NCBI GenBank assembly: GCA_034687125.1 | Contig: JAQGBZ010000191.1 | Span: 56,449 to 120,448, forward strand | From: Neelides folsomi | Lineage: Eukaryota; Arthropoda; Collembola; Neelipleona; Neelidae | Direction of reading: 5' to 3' | Length of the DNA: 64,000 bases | Part shown: one piece after another, positions 13,701 to 26,142 of the stretch | How the letters are laid out: every line of letters starts with the position of its first letter | Numbering within the stretch: the stretch's first letter is position 1 | Translations under genes and position numbers: made by a program | Notes under the pieces: model-generated | Seen by the model: only the letters and a program-made list of their open reading frames with translations | The model's database searches: none | Told to the model about the DNA's origin: nothing

Positions 13701-16700
13701 GGCCGGAGAGGGTGCCCTTATCTCCTGGTTTTCCGGCATGATTTGTCGGCACACATTCGAGATCCACTCCAACGATTTCCAAATACAGATCAGAGCTAAT
13801 CTCTATCAAACCCTCTGTCAATATTGTCCCTCGAGAGTTTCAGGCCCACATTTCCTCCTCGGTCCATGTGTCATTGGAGGGGAACGTGCCCGATCCTCCC
13901 AGGTAGGCTCATATTCATAGACTTATTTATCTCGCGTAATCCACACTCGGCGAGTGTCACTCAGTTGTTCGGCAGACTTTTACGAGAGAGTCACATTCTC
14001 CTTCCTTAATACCAGACAAAGAATGTGTATCTGTGGGTCTGAGGGGAGTCACGGCACCACACTTTCCGCCTCTTCCACAAACCCAACACTCGCCGAGAGA
14101 CGAGGAGTTGGTGAGGTGAACCATTTGATCGATACCCTCTCGTGAATTAATTATGTGTGGGGAAGTCAAAGGACATTATTATGACCCGTCCTCACCTCCT
14201 TCTCTTTTCTCTGCTGCTTCTCCAAGGTTCAGAGACCCTTCACCCCCACGCCCCACTCACTCCCTATTTGTTACAGCGGGCGGCTCTGACTTCGTTCAAT
14301 TGGATCTCTTCGACAGTCTTCATTTGCATAACAGTACCTACAAAGGGATCAGCCTCGGCTCTGGCGCTCACCGACTCACTCCTGGAGTCATCTTCACAGG
14401 TAACATCTTCCATTTTCTATTTACCACTCTATTTTCAAATACCCAAATTTAAGATTTAATCAGTGAAATAATTCACTTCAAATGACCAAATAACTATAAT
14501 ACTTAAAGTTAGATATCTAGAGATATCTAAGATATCTAGAGATTCAATATTATGCAATACACTATTGTCAGTATTACACATAAATATGAATCCATATATT
14601 GCCCTTATTTGCATACGTTTATATAAATAAAACCATTTTATAAAGTTTTATTTATCCAAATGAATTAACTCAATAAATGGGGCAAATAAAACTTTTTGAT
14701 TAAAATAAATATATATTCATAGGTTGTTTATTTATGTTTGGATACAAAAATCATTCTCTGTCAGCATTTGAGAAAGAAAGCTAGTAAACACTTTTATGTA
14801 TTTAGGAAAAAACCCAAACTACAAATACTTATATTATGCACATACATTTTTAAAATCTAATACCTTTGTATTTATACAATAAATAACTATTTACTATAAT
14901 CTAGTAACATATAACTGCATAGTATTACATACACAGATACATATAAAATACAATATGTAGTAAATAGTATTTAACCTGGAGTCAAAACTCAGATACTCAT
15001 GCATGTATTCACAAACATTAATTTCTCAGATTTTTCCATTAAAAAATTTTGAAAAGGATAATAATTGTATTTTCACAGGTGACTACCGCGAGATGATGAT
15101 GAGAGGAGACTGGGTCGACAAGATTCGTTCAACGTTGGCTGAAATTGGAGCCAACGAGTTCACGATCTCCGCGAACGTGAAGCAGAACCCGAACAATGTC
15201 GGGACGCTGCTCGCCTTCTCAAGAGACCTTTTTAGGTACGACTTCCCTCAATGATTGAATTTTTTTAATGTAAAGTGTGTGTCCAGTGCATTAGAGATCC
15301 AGTCGAGTGGTCGGAAGAATGAGTTGCGAGTCATTTCTGGCTCGACGGTCGAAACATTCCCATTCCGGTTGGCAGACGGAAGTTGGCACCGCCTGGCCAT
15401 TTCCTTCTCCGCCTCGCAAGTGGATATCCTAGTCGACTGCTCGCTGACGTACAGGCGGGTTCTTAAGTTCGACCCAACCACTGCCATCTTCGATACTAGG
15501 AACTTGTCCATTTGGATTGGTCAAAAGACCAATTCACACTTTCTCTACCAGGTGAGAGGTTTCTAAATGGGAGGACCGACTCTTGACATACAGCAATTTG
15601 AATTTAGGGGATTATGCAAGACTTGCAACTCACATTCGGTCCATATGGCTATTTGTCACAATGTCCACTAGTCGACAGCCAATGTCCAACATGCAGGGAA
15701 TTCACTGCCTTAAAAATGTCCTACGCATCTCTAGAATCGCAAATCCGGGCCCTCACCGAAAGAGTAAGTTGGATCAATTTAATCGTTTAATAAATCCAAC
15801 AGATACAAATATACACATACATACATATCATAGATCTAACTCAATGTCAAAACTCTCATACCAATACATTTGCCATTTAAATATAAAGAACAAACCAATA
15901 ATTTACAATTTGCACCTTATATTTGATAGAAAAAATAAAAAAATATTATAGTACACTTTTAGAATCATAGCATAAAATAGTAAAGTTTATAAAAATGATC
16001 TTTTGGTGTTTAATGAAGCTAATGAGAGCAGAGGCGCGGCTCACTAACGTAGAAGAATGCGAATGTCAAAAGTCTTGCCGTGTCAATGAGACGTCCTTGT
16101 TCAGCGACGGCTATACATGGCATCAAAACTGTGAAATATGCACTTGCAAAGTAAGGAATCCTCCATTTAGCCTTTGGACCTAAGTTCAAATCCCCCGTTG
16201 TTTCAGAGAGGAATTGTCGAGTGTGTGAAGGAGCCGTGTCCCGAGCCCACATGCAAAAACCCCGAACCGAGCCCTGGAGAGTGCTGTCCGACGTGCCTGA
16301 GTAAATCCCTCAACTTCCCTTAGCTAATCCCGCTCACGTTCCCCTTCTCGCAGAGCAATGCTTTTTCCGGGGGAGGATCTACGACCATGGGGAGTCTGAA
16401 CCCATGAAGGAATGCGTTGACTGCTACTGTAAAGACGGGTCTATGAAGTGCGACCGCCGCGACCCAGACAAATGCCCGCCCCTCTCCTGCCCGCCTTCGG
16501 AGCAAATCGTGGTGCCCGGGGAGTGCTGCAAAGTCTGCCCAGGTGAGTCGCCGATGATCATCATCATTTTCATCATGTTCTCGACATCAACGCATGTTTG
16601 ATCTCCAGGGACGGACTTCTGCTCGAGCGAGGGGCGGAAATGCCATGCCAACGCGACGTGTGTGAATCTCCAGACCATGTTCGCGTGCCAGTGCAGGGCT

Positions 16701-19700
16701 GGCTTCAGCGGGGATGGGCTGAAGAGCTGCGAAGACATCGACGAGTGCGGGTCAGACCGCAACCACTGCGCCGAACACACCCGGTGCGTCAACGAGGACG
16801 GCGGTTACCGATGCGAGTGCGAGAAGGGCTTCAGGGCTTTCAACGCTTTCCAGTGCGTGGACGCTGACGAGTGCGGGGAAGGCGGGCACGAGTGCGACCC
16901 CGCGGCCCGGTGCGAAAACACCCAAGGCTCCTACGCCTGCATCTGCGGGGCCGGGTACTCTGGGAACGGCCTCAAGTGCTCACGTAAGCACAATCCCCAT
17001 CTCGCATGCCACTTTGTGTGGGAAAGGGCCAGCACACCAAGTTTGTGCTCATTTCCTTATCGCTCAGATATTCAGCGAACGCGTGTATTTTTGTAATGAG
17101 GAAGGCAGGAATGTGGTGAGCATAGGGAATAAATATGGAATGGTTTTTCTGTCTCAGCGATCTGCAACCGGAGTTGTGAGAACGGGGGTCTCTGCGTCGG
17201 GCCGAATGTGTGCTCGTGTCGGGCGGGGTGGACAGGCCCTTACTGTGAGACTGATGTGGACGAGTGTGGAGAAGATCCGCCAGCGGACTCCTCCGGCCCC
17301 CTCTGTCCCCCCGACGCCTTCTGTGTGAACAAACCCGGTTGGTACTTGTGCCAGTGCAGGGATGGATTCGTCGCCAAAACTGTTGAGAGTGGCCAGGCTC
17401 AGTGCCAAGGTATGCTCTCTATTTATTTTCCTTCCCAGTAAGACCCTTAACTGCACAAGGATCAACAAGGCCCAGACGCCCCTCAGACCAGACATAATGG
17501 ATAGATGAACGCCGACTTGGCTCGAATGTCACGTTTGCTCAACATTCCTCCTCGGATCCTCTATTTGCTTTAATTCCTCCTAATTTCCACAAAAGTACTT
17601 ATTGCCTCTCAAACTCTTCTCCTCCCTACAGACATTGACGAATGCGAAAAAGCCCCTTGTGGCCCGGAATTACAATGCTTTAACACTCACGGTTCCTATG
17701 AATGTCATTGCCGAAAAGGGAGTTCGGGAGAATGCTCTTCAGGTAAAACAGTTGCTCATTTACTCTCATCAATTCCATACTCAACATTATCAACCAGACC
17801 GCAATTAGGGATTAAACAATTCCCAATGTACTTAACATGTAGTTTTTACATAAATGATTCCCAATGTGCTGATGTCAAATTTCACATTTTCAGGTTGCAT
17901 TGAGGATGGAATTATTCATGCTCTTGGCTCAAATTGGTTTAGTCAAGAATGTCATATTTGTAATTGCACGTCCCCCGGGGTCGTGTCGTGCGTGGTCGTC
18001 GAGGGCGAAGGTTCCTGCCCCCATCTTTGCCCCTCCGACTCTGCAAATAGTGTTGAAGAGGACGCAGGGAGAAGGTGCTGCGCGTCTTGCGGCCAAAACT
18101 CCTCAACCTCAGCGAAAAGTGTTCAGAATAAAACTTGTCGCCACCAGAAATACCCTCAGTTGATCTATGAGTCAGGTAAATGCGAACATGGACGAGGTCC
18201 GGGATTGCTAATGAGTCTTTTCCAGGTGAGAAGTGGTACTACGATTGCAAGCTCTGCGAGTGCTTGGACGGAGAAGTGGATTGTTGGACCTATGAATGTC
18301 CGCCCCTCGACTGCCACAATCCTCAAGTACTGGAGGGCGAATGCTGTGCTCATTGCCCTCACGATGGGTCTTCGGACAACTGCCATTGGCACCGGAACAG
18401 TTCCTCTTCTGAGTGTCACATCATCGACAACCATATCACCGTGGAGTCGGGGGCCCGCGTCATCCTCCCACATAATAACTGCATTTCCTGCAAGTGCCAG
18501 GTAACGTCACTCCTGTCTCAATACCATCATATTTCCCACAAATACCTGAAGGTTTATTAAGAATTCGACACCGAGGAGAATGCCAAGTCCTCTGAAAATA
18601 TTCCACTTAATCCGATTAGATTAACATCTAACGCCTCCTGGGGTCTGGTAATATACACAAAATGAGTTACTCGGTCTATGACTTTGTGTGTACACGAACT
18701 CAATTTTTTATTATCTGATTGCTTGTTCTGACTTGGGATCAATTTATATATTAAGTTTACCCATCAGAATGTTGAATGCGATTTTTTGAAATAAGAATCG
18801 AATGTTTGCAAGTTGATTCAACTCAAATGTACTATATATAAATGTGCACATCAAACCCATTTGTTATGATAATGATAAAACCCTGATTTGGTGCTTATTT
18901 TTTTAGTGTGAATACTTTTCATTTTTCAACTTATTCATAAACATAGATGAGAAATTAACAATGAGGATGTATAATAGATAATTTAAGAATTTAACATGTT
19001 GACTAATCTCTCTGTTGTAACCCATTAACCTGAACAGGTGCCGCTCTGCGCTAAATTGGTGAGCAAAAATGATGGATTTTGTGTGCTTCGGTAATTGATT
19101 TTTAATTTTATCTCACGTTTCAACATTTGAGTTGCCATGTTCGAATGTTCCTATTTATATAAAATAATATATACTTTTGGGGGGGAGGGAGCTGGAGGGT
19201 CAGTCCAGAATTTCACCTAACTTTGAATCAAGGCTCTATGTGTATCTCTCTGTTACTCTCTTTTGTACTTCTATGAATATATCATTGTGTGTAAATTTCC
19301 CTGCACCCCTCACGCTATTCTCCATTCGGAGATAGAGATGAAAAGATCAGCGGTGATTCAATAATCAAATCCCCCTTTTGGTTTCTTTCCTTGTGCCTGC
19401 ATTCACACTCCGCTTCCTCACTGTATGAAGGGTGCACGAAAATCCCAAACTAACTTTCCACCAAATTCTTTATTTATTGGTCCTCTTATGTGTAAACTTC
19501 TTCAAAATTTGCATGAGGAATTTCTCACACATGGAATCGTGTTCATTTGCTATTACATGTTATTTCTTGCGGTGTTCCTACCAACGTACTTCCTCCTCTT
19601 TACACGGCTCAATGTCCAATTTAAGAGTAATAAATGAAGGGATTTAAGGTTGAACCGAATTCCTCAATGGCTTCATTGCACTTAATATGCATTAAGAAAT

Positions 19701-19888
19701 TCCTTCCTAAGATGAGCTAAACCTCGGAAAAATCCTCAATTGACTGACTGAGTGACGAAGGAAAATACCTCAAGAGATAAATAAACTCATTTTCTCCTCG
19801 TTTTAAGGATGGGGATCTCTGCTGCACTTATGACTATGACTGCGCTCGTGGATCTGACACTCCTCTCTTGACGTCTCGAGGCCAGTAG
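10741..19888 (+). CDS. NELL: NELL-type secreted multidomain protein (NELL1/NELL2 family)
   Basis: NELL proteins are secreted multimeric glycoproteins; vertebrate NELL2 is a ligand for Robo3. Fourteen coding exons: 10741-10807, 14277-14399, 15079-15235, 15287-15551, 15608-15763, 16019-16150, 16207-16300, 16354-16542, 16609-16983, 17158-17409, 17632-17742, 17894-18175, 18226-18500, 19808-19888. Phases agree and sum to 852 aa (human NELLs 810-816). Domains: signal peptide 1-19; thrombospondin-N/laminin-G-like 25-250; a short helical link; VWC about 275-332 and 333-395; EGF repeats about 396-641, including Ca-binding types starting DIDEC and DVDEC (three EGFs sit in the single 375-bp exon 9); VWC modules to the C-terminus, ending CTYDYDC plus a short tail. 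Most junctions from exon 7 to 12 are phase 1, as in shuffled EGF/VWC modules. Exon 6 starts at a non-pyrimidine acceptor (GAAG) and is the weakest boundary. AATAAA signals follow at 19988 and 20158. Confidence 0.95.
10808..14276 (+). other. NELL intron 1 (3.5 kb)
   Basis: This is by far the longest NELL intron. It separates the signal-peptide exon from the rest of the gene. Much of it (10,808-11,200 and 12,560-14,200) is as GC-rich as coding sequence but has no ORF with family motifs, so regulatory content is a reasonable guess. The two ORFs overlapping 14,153-14,459 are explained by exon 2 and its shadow frame. Confidence 0.6.
14511..14543. repeat. Short GATATC/TCTAGA palindromic tandem
   Basis: Three overlapping AGATATCT-type palindromes occur within 33 bp of NELL intron 2. 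No function is evident. Confidence 0.5.
18501..19807 (+). other. NELL intron 13 (1.3 kb)
   Basis: An intron that splits the last VWC module between CKCQ and DGDLCC. It contains a G-rich run near 19,180 and a 21-nt phase-0 segment at 19038-19058 bounded by AG and GTGAGC that could be an optional microexon. No other coding sequence was recognised. Confidence 0.6.
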
Positions 19889-21320
19889 GAGAAAAAGGCG
19901 GCTCGAGGAAGTTGTCAGCGTCTCCTGCTCAAGAGGGATCCTCAACTGAATCTGACAGCCCACGTCGGGTCGTACTACTACTATATAAATAAATAAATTA
20001 TATATATATAAAATATATATAACTATATATCCGAGTCTCGATCTTTTTCTTCAAGATTCGATTGTCAATACAATAATATGGAATCTGCAATCGAGATGTC
20101 TGTTTCTCGTTCCTCCCACTCCTACTACTAAATACATACGAAAAGACTAACCTTAAGAATAAAATATGAACATAACCATAACTTCAACTACTAAACATTA
20201 TGTTTAAATAATAAATATACATTATAAAACATTATACTATAAATGACTAAATCATTGTACGTGTAAACTAGATTATACTGTATTTAGGATACATTGAGTG
20301 ACTTTAAAGTATAACTCTAATCAAAGTTTACATTAATAATAAAGTAACAAATGTGACTACTTTATACAATTTAATGAAAACCAAATAACACATCTATTAT
20401 GTAATTTTAAGGTTAATCATAGTTCTTTGAGAGTGAAAGATGAAACAAGAACAATTAATTTATAAGCTAACAACTCCTCTTCCCCTGTATTAATTAACAA
20501 ATCAAAGGACTGGAATAATAATAATAACAATAATAATTAATAATAATAATATGTATGCAATATTCAGTTAAATAAACTGACCTACCATTCGTTTCATGAT
20601 TTTTGAGGAAATATTCAAATTTTCCTAAATATAATTGTTTCAAATATTTCTTGTTTACCTATATATGCATATAAATATTATGGAGCTGAAAAATTATACT
20701 AAATGTATATGTTAAAGCTGAATCATATGCCATGTATTAATACATATTTATAAATAATTTACATGCATGGTTAAATAAATTTATATGTAAAGTTTAAATC
20801 GAGTTTGAAAAAGTTTAAATGTCAAATATTTACTACTTTAAGGCAATTTGAGAAAATTTGAATAACTTAAAGGATGATCTTATAGGTCGACGAAGGGGAG
20901 CTCTAACATACAATTAGTGGGTTGGATGAGGACAAGTATTTGTGAAAAAATTTCTTAAGAGTATTGTACTCGATTGTTGTGTAGAGGAATTGTCATAAAA
21001 TATTGTTGTGTGCTCATTTTTCATATGGGCTCGATATTGCGTGAAACCTGACTCTTGTAGTTTGTAAATCTATCGTGAGAAAGTGAGAGAGAATAATTGT
21101 AATGAGAAATTTGATGAAGAAAACAATAAATTATTTCTAGTCCCATAGAATTAATAAATAATTTTCTCATCTCATATAACATAAATTCTACACAACACGA
21201 ATAGTCATAAAACATCGTTATTAAATAGTTAAATAAAATTCAATTAGATAACGAGTTTTTATCATTTATTCATTCTCGGGTTAAGGAAAAACAATAAAGT
21301 ATAGGGGTATATATTAATTC
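19889..21320. other. NELL 3' flank and AT-rich intergenic sequence
   Basis: Contains the NELL 3' UTR with AATAAA sites, a TA-rich microsatellite near 19,982-20,025, and an imperfect (AAT)n tract at about 20,511-20,551. I see no gene. Confidence 0.6.
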
Positions 21321-23510
21321 ACCGAAAGAATTTAATATTTTTACTGAAACTTTTAATATTTCTACCGAATGGAGATTTTATCGAAAACATTAAATAAATA
21401 TGCATAAATAAATTTATATAATATTTAAATAAACAAAATTTATTGATATATTTTAACAGTAATTCAACTGAATGTATAAATGTCTTAAAATGTAAAAATG
21501 TATAATCATTAAATCAGCTTATTAGTATAATCGTAGTAAAAATGTAAAAACAAAGTATTATGTAAGTATTATAATTTAACTTAATTGCTTATTGCTTAAC
21601 GAGGGCCTTTTTAGCTTTCGATGGACGACCCCGTTTTCAAAATTAATTTTTCAAAAAATATGGGCAAGTACATGTTGAATCCATCCAAGTTCCATTAAAT
21701 TCAACGTTTCACAGGAAACTTTGAGGTTTTCGGAACTATTCAAAAGTGCGCCAGGACGCATTAAAATGTTTCAGGTATTTATCAATATCAACATCCTTGA
21801 TTATCGGTTTATTTGAGAATGTGATGAAAATATATTTGAGTTTTTCACTATGACGTCAACATTGCTTTTTGGTATGCTTTTGTTAGCAAATTGAGACTCA
21901 GAAATGGGATTTATGAATATGCTTTGTTGTTCATATTGGCAGGGTTTCGCAAATATGACCATTCATTTAAAAAAATTTTTGCGACATGAAAAAACTCTCT
22001 TAACGGAAGCCGTTCTCTCAAAGTTCATCTTTTATGAGCCTATTCGTTGTTTCTAAAGCGTTGTTAGTACAAGGGGCATTCAAAACTTTTCCTTCGTACC
22101 AGCCGTCATTTTTCACAATATTCGCTGATAAAATAATCCATGAAATGTTTAGCCTTTTTTCCTTTCCCCATTTGTTTCGAAATAATTTCATTCCTGATTC
22201 AAAAGTTTTTCGCTCATAGAGAGTTGAATTAATTCGATGTCAATGAAAATTTCATCTTTTATTTCAATTGTAGTTTTGCTGTTATATTTCGAAGGACGTG
22301 CGCCCAACAATGAATGCGTTTGAAGCATTCTCTAAAAACAATTTTAAATGCACAAGTAATTTGATGTGCGCAATCCGCGATTAAAACTGTTGGCTTATAT
22401 ATATATGTAGCGGATTTTAAAGATTTAAATACAACTCGTCTTCAGTAGTTTCTCCATGAGTTATTGCCAGGCCAAAAGGGTGAAATGTTTTTGATTTGTA
22501 CGTCGCGTCAATATGAACAATGTCATTTTTTAATGACATTAGAAGAGGCATTTCGTTGTTATAAATATTCTGAATTCATTTTTGTGGTATTCGATGAGAT
22601 AATTAGAAATATAAGGCTCATCATCATCTGGAATAACTCTGTTTTCTTCGCATAAATTTTCGATTTGTCCCATTGTCAAAATCGGTTGACCCATTAATTC
22701 TCTGCGTACTTTTATCAGGCAATTGTTAATTTGAATTTTGCTTGGTTCCTCTAATCCCAATTCTCTCAAATTTCTTAATATTCCTTTGGGTTTTGTTATT
22801 CCTTGTTGGAATAATTCCTTGATTTTCTCCTTTACAATATTTGAAATTTCTATTTCCTTTATAGTTTGAAATACTTGAACAGTCTGGACATTATTGTTCA
22901 GTAATATGTATAATTTTGCTGGACAGTCTTTTACATATTTGCATCTATAGTGAATCTTTTCCTCTTCCGATGTTTGGTATTTTGTGTCGTAAACCCACAT
23001 TATCTCCTCTACAATCTTTAATTTAGCTAGTTTTAAAGATTGAAATTCTAAAGATTTAGTCCAGCAATGAATCCTTTTTATTTTCATCTTCTGAATCAGA
23101 AGTGTAATAACCCAAAGTAGCCATTTCTAATAAATTATAAAAAATATGATATGGCACACATTGGATTATACAATAAGAATAGAATAGAAATTTTACGAGA
23201 TAAAGATTTTAGTTATTACCTGAATAAGATAAGATTTTTAAAAAATGTAATTTCACAAGAATATCCATAAATTTATGACGCCGTCAGGGACGCAAATTCT
23301 TCGAAAATAAGGTAAGGTATTGTTTACTAGTAAACTATGTTTTTTAAATTCTAATCCGCTTAGTATATTTGGATTATGAATAAACATATTCAGGGTATTG
23401 GATTATTTAACTTTTTGGTATATTTAGGCATATTTATTTAATATTTTCGATAAAAGCTCCATTCGATAGAAATATTAAAAGTTTCGGTAAACAGATTAAA
23501 TTATTTTGGT
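21321..23510 (-). mobile_element. Decayed MULE (Mutator-like) DNA transposon with 90-bp TIRs
   Basis: Terminal inverted repeats lie at 21321-21410 and 23421-23510. They are equal in length, align without gaps and match over most positions, sharing for example GAAACTTTTAATATTTCT. Between them, on the minus strand, lies a broken MULE-type transposase, described separately. The 2.2-kb size fits a single-gene MULE. A 9-bp target duplication is expected for this family, but I found only a weak match (TATATATTA against GTTATATTA) and do not claim it. The element sits between NELL and Asterix. Confidence 0.8.
21600..23087 (-). pseudogene. MULE transposase with FLYWCH-like zinc finger, frameshifted
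   Basis: The 5' part (23087-22539, 182 aa open) has a FLYWCH-like region (WVYDTKY, then HYRCKYVKDCPAKLYI) that usually precedes MULE transposases. After it the reading continues in another frame with DATYKSKTFHPFGLAITHGE (about 22,446-22,510), which contains the expected first catalytic Asp at 22507-22509. Further frame changes and stops follow, then a C-terminal NNALETTNRLIKDE-like segment near 22,030-22,080. The copy cannot encode active transposase. Family assignment rests on motif pattern, not on a search. Confidence 0.75.
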
Positions 23511-24288
23511 AGTTATATTAGCATCCAATAAATATTTATTATCCTGACCTCTGGGCAAATTATTAATATCCATTCTTATGAATGCATTTACTTATTCTAC
23601 TTATAAGATGATAATAATAAATAATAAAATTTGAACAGTAAGGGATCTTATTTTCACCATAAAACATGTTTGATTATACTGACAATGAGAATGATAATTT
23701 CGATTTGAGAAATGGATTTCTTTACTCTTTCTGTTGTGAACCAATTTTTTTTAAATGAATACCTTAAAGATGATACGTCACCCTATATTTTTTATAACCA
23801 CTTTTAATTTCTTCTTTGTAACTCAATGAAAAGATTAGCCAAGGTGAAGTTTCCGTTAAACATTCTCGGAGATTTCAGTATAAGAATACAAAACTTGCAA
23901 AAATTTAAGGTCTTTCTATGCATGGTCCGATAACGTTTAACTGGAATACTATCCCTTGCGACGTTTTAGCTCAATTAAAAAAGAGGAGACTTCCACTCAC
24001 AATCACAATGTCTCAGACCAGCTTTTCGACAAGTTATTAAGGGAAACTTGAAAAGGCTATTTAAAATATAGAGAGATGCACCATCTTTAACTCGTTTAAA
24101 AATATAAACATAAAGATCAAATAAACTCATTTCTTAAATTTAATGTATCATCTCAGTACTGAATGCACTTCTTAATTATAACATAATATCAAATAAGGAT
24201 CATATATCTTGTGATATAAAGCAAAAACAGAGCAACGATTCTTACTCTAATTGAAAAATAATAATTTAAAAATGAATCAAAAATTATT

Positions 24289-25095
24289 TCATTGATTAAA
24301 TGGTAAAACCATCGGAGACGGATTCTGCAAGTAGGACATCACAACGGCGGATATTGAAAGCCTAATACAAAAAACAACTGTTAATATTTGAATCTGATAA
24401 TATCCGTAATATATGTTTATTAATGGGTAAAATTGCACTTAACATAGAGTAATATTGATTTGATAATAAGTTATAATTTTGACTTACATAAAACTACTGA
24501 AAATTTGCTTAGCATCGTCTTGAAGTCTCGACGAAGCGAATCCGATACAAGAACAATAAATTGCAATCCAAGCGCACCACTTCATCTAATGTTGAGTAAA
24601 GAAATACTATGAAATTAACTGCTGACGATTTTGAAGTGTCATTTGCAATGTGGGGCAAAACCGTCCCGATCGGGAAATTTACCGGTTCGGGATGCGGGAT
24701 CGGTACGGGAAACCCGATCCCGTATTATATTATATTAATATATATATATATATATATATCGAATATCCGTATTTAAAGTTTTAGTTAACTCACCCTCATC
24801 ATAAGACCAAACATGCTGAAAAGCATCCCAATCACACTCATATAGTCTGAAGTAAAATCTTCGAACATCACATTTGTCATTCTGAATCTGAGAATCAAAT
24901 CAATCAATGATTAAAAAGTTATTTTACTTATTAAACCGCTATAAGCTATAATCAGGTCAAAATGGAATTTTTAGAATGGAATGTTTAACCTTTAAACCTT
25001 AACTTAATATGATGTTAAATATATTAGACTTTTTACCTTTTGGCCCTACTGGGATTTTTTTGGTCTTTTTCTTTGGAATCACCTCCGCCGCTCAT
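24289..25095 (-). CDS. WDR83OS: Protein Asterix (WDR83OS/PAT10), PAT-complex subunit
   Basis: Asterix is a small ER membrane protein. With CCDC47 it forms the PAT complex, an intramembrane chaperone at the Sec61 translocon for multipass proteins. Exons on the minus strand: 25095-25037, 24887-24794, 24585-24488, 24361-24289. Phases close to 107 aa, against 106 aa in human. A polar N-terminus [14 protein letters not shown] is followed by the diagnostic [17 protein letters not shown]. Next come [20 protein letters not shown] and a C-terminal [16 protein letters not shown], giving about three hydrophobic segments. All donors and acceptors are GT-AG. The gene is divergent from BET1 and shares its 432-bp upstream region. 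Intron 2 holds a truncated hAT-like end. Confidence 0.95.
24646..24761. mobile_element. Probable truncated hAT-type transposon end
   Basis: Within Asterix intron 2, CAATGTGGGGCAAAAC resembles the start of Ac/Charlie-type hAT terminal repeats. It is followed by about 60 bp of unusually GC-rich CCCGATCGGG/CGGGATCGG repeats and then a (TA)n tract (about 24725-24759). I see no matching right end inside the intron, so this would be a solo or truncated end. Confidence 0.4.
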
Positions 25096-25527
25096 TGTGA
25101 AATAATTTACTTGGACTTACAATTTTAGTTAATTTTTGTTTTAAATACTATTTAAATTAAATTATTAGGCAATGTGGGTTTGAATATTAGAGAAAATTGT
25201 TCAGCCTATGACTCGCGAATACCTAAATCGTGAGAAAGAATGGGACAATATTTAAGCATGCGCCAATTAAAACTTTCTCATCTAATCTCAATTCTCGAGA
25301 TAAATAAGTTTTGTAAATATAATATGTAATCTAGATTAGTAGAATAGACATTTAAATTAATTATATATTCGACCCGATCTTTAAATTGTTACAATTTCAT
25401 ATTAAATATCAAAACTCGATTTTATTCCATAGAATTTGTGCGGAATTCTATCTTTAACATCTATCTGTCAATTTCAACTTTCTCATTTATTGATATTTCA
25501 ATTGAAACTTTTGATTAAACGCTCAAG
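25096..25527. promoter_or_regulatory. Shared divergent promoter region of Asterix and BET1
   Basis: 432 bp separate the two ATGs of head-to-head genes. No clear TATA box is seen. Both products act in the early secretory pathway, so co-expression from one region is plausible but unproven. Confidence 0.5.
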
Positions 25528-26142
25528 ATGTATCGAGGTCATTCAAGTAAGGGTTTATTCAAGTTAAAATGCCAATTTGATTTTTTTCAAATTTTGATTC
25601 ATTATGATTCCTTAAATATTTAGTTTTAATATAAGTTTTATTTTATTTTTAGGTTATTCTCAGGATTCTGCTATTGAAACGGAAAATGATCGCCTTACCG
25701 ATGAACTTAAAGGGAAAATCACATCACTCAAATCGGTATTGTTAACCATTCTAATTAAATATGAAAATGTTATAAGTGTTATATAAAGATCATAAATGTA
25801 TGGTATTTTTGAAATTTGTTAATTTTACTATTTACTATATTTTAGCTTTCAATTGATATTGGATCTGAGCTTAAAGGACAAAATAAGTTTCTTGGAGAAA
25901 TGGTTTGTTAATATCCCGTTCGTATACTGTAAACTTTTCATGATATTAATAAAGATTTAATATATTTACAATTAAATTTTTTTTAGGACGACGAATTTGA
26001 CGGTGCCGGTGGTTTTCTTGGAAAAGCTGTAAGCCAAGTGGCCAAGTTGGCAAAAGTGAAGCTTCACAAAAACATGTATCTGTACCTAATCCTCTTTTCA
26101 GCCTTCGTATTTTTCATCCTTTGGCTAATAATTAAGTTTTAA
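25528..26142 (+). CDS. BET1: BET1 homolog, ER-Golgi Qc-SNARE
   Basis: BET1 is a tail-anchored SNARE acting in vesicle fusion between ER and Golgi with syntaxin-5, membrin/GOSR2 and Sec22. Exons: 25528-25546, 25653-25735, 25846-25902, 25987-26142, closing to 104 aa (human 118). ETENDRLTDELKGKITSLKS starts the SNARE motif, continued by LSIDIGSELKGQNKFLGEMD, with Q46 at the zero layer. A linker with GGFLGKAVSQ and a C-terminal membrane anchor at residues 84-102 follow, leaving only two residues after it. The N-terminal leader is shorter than in vertebrates. Introns are 106, 110 and 84 bp. An AATAAA signal lies at 26449-26454. The gene is convergent with DSTYK. Confidence 0.95.
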
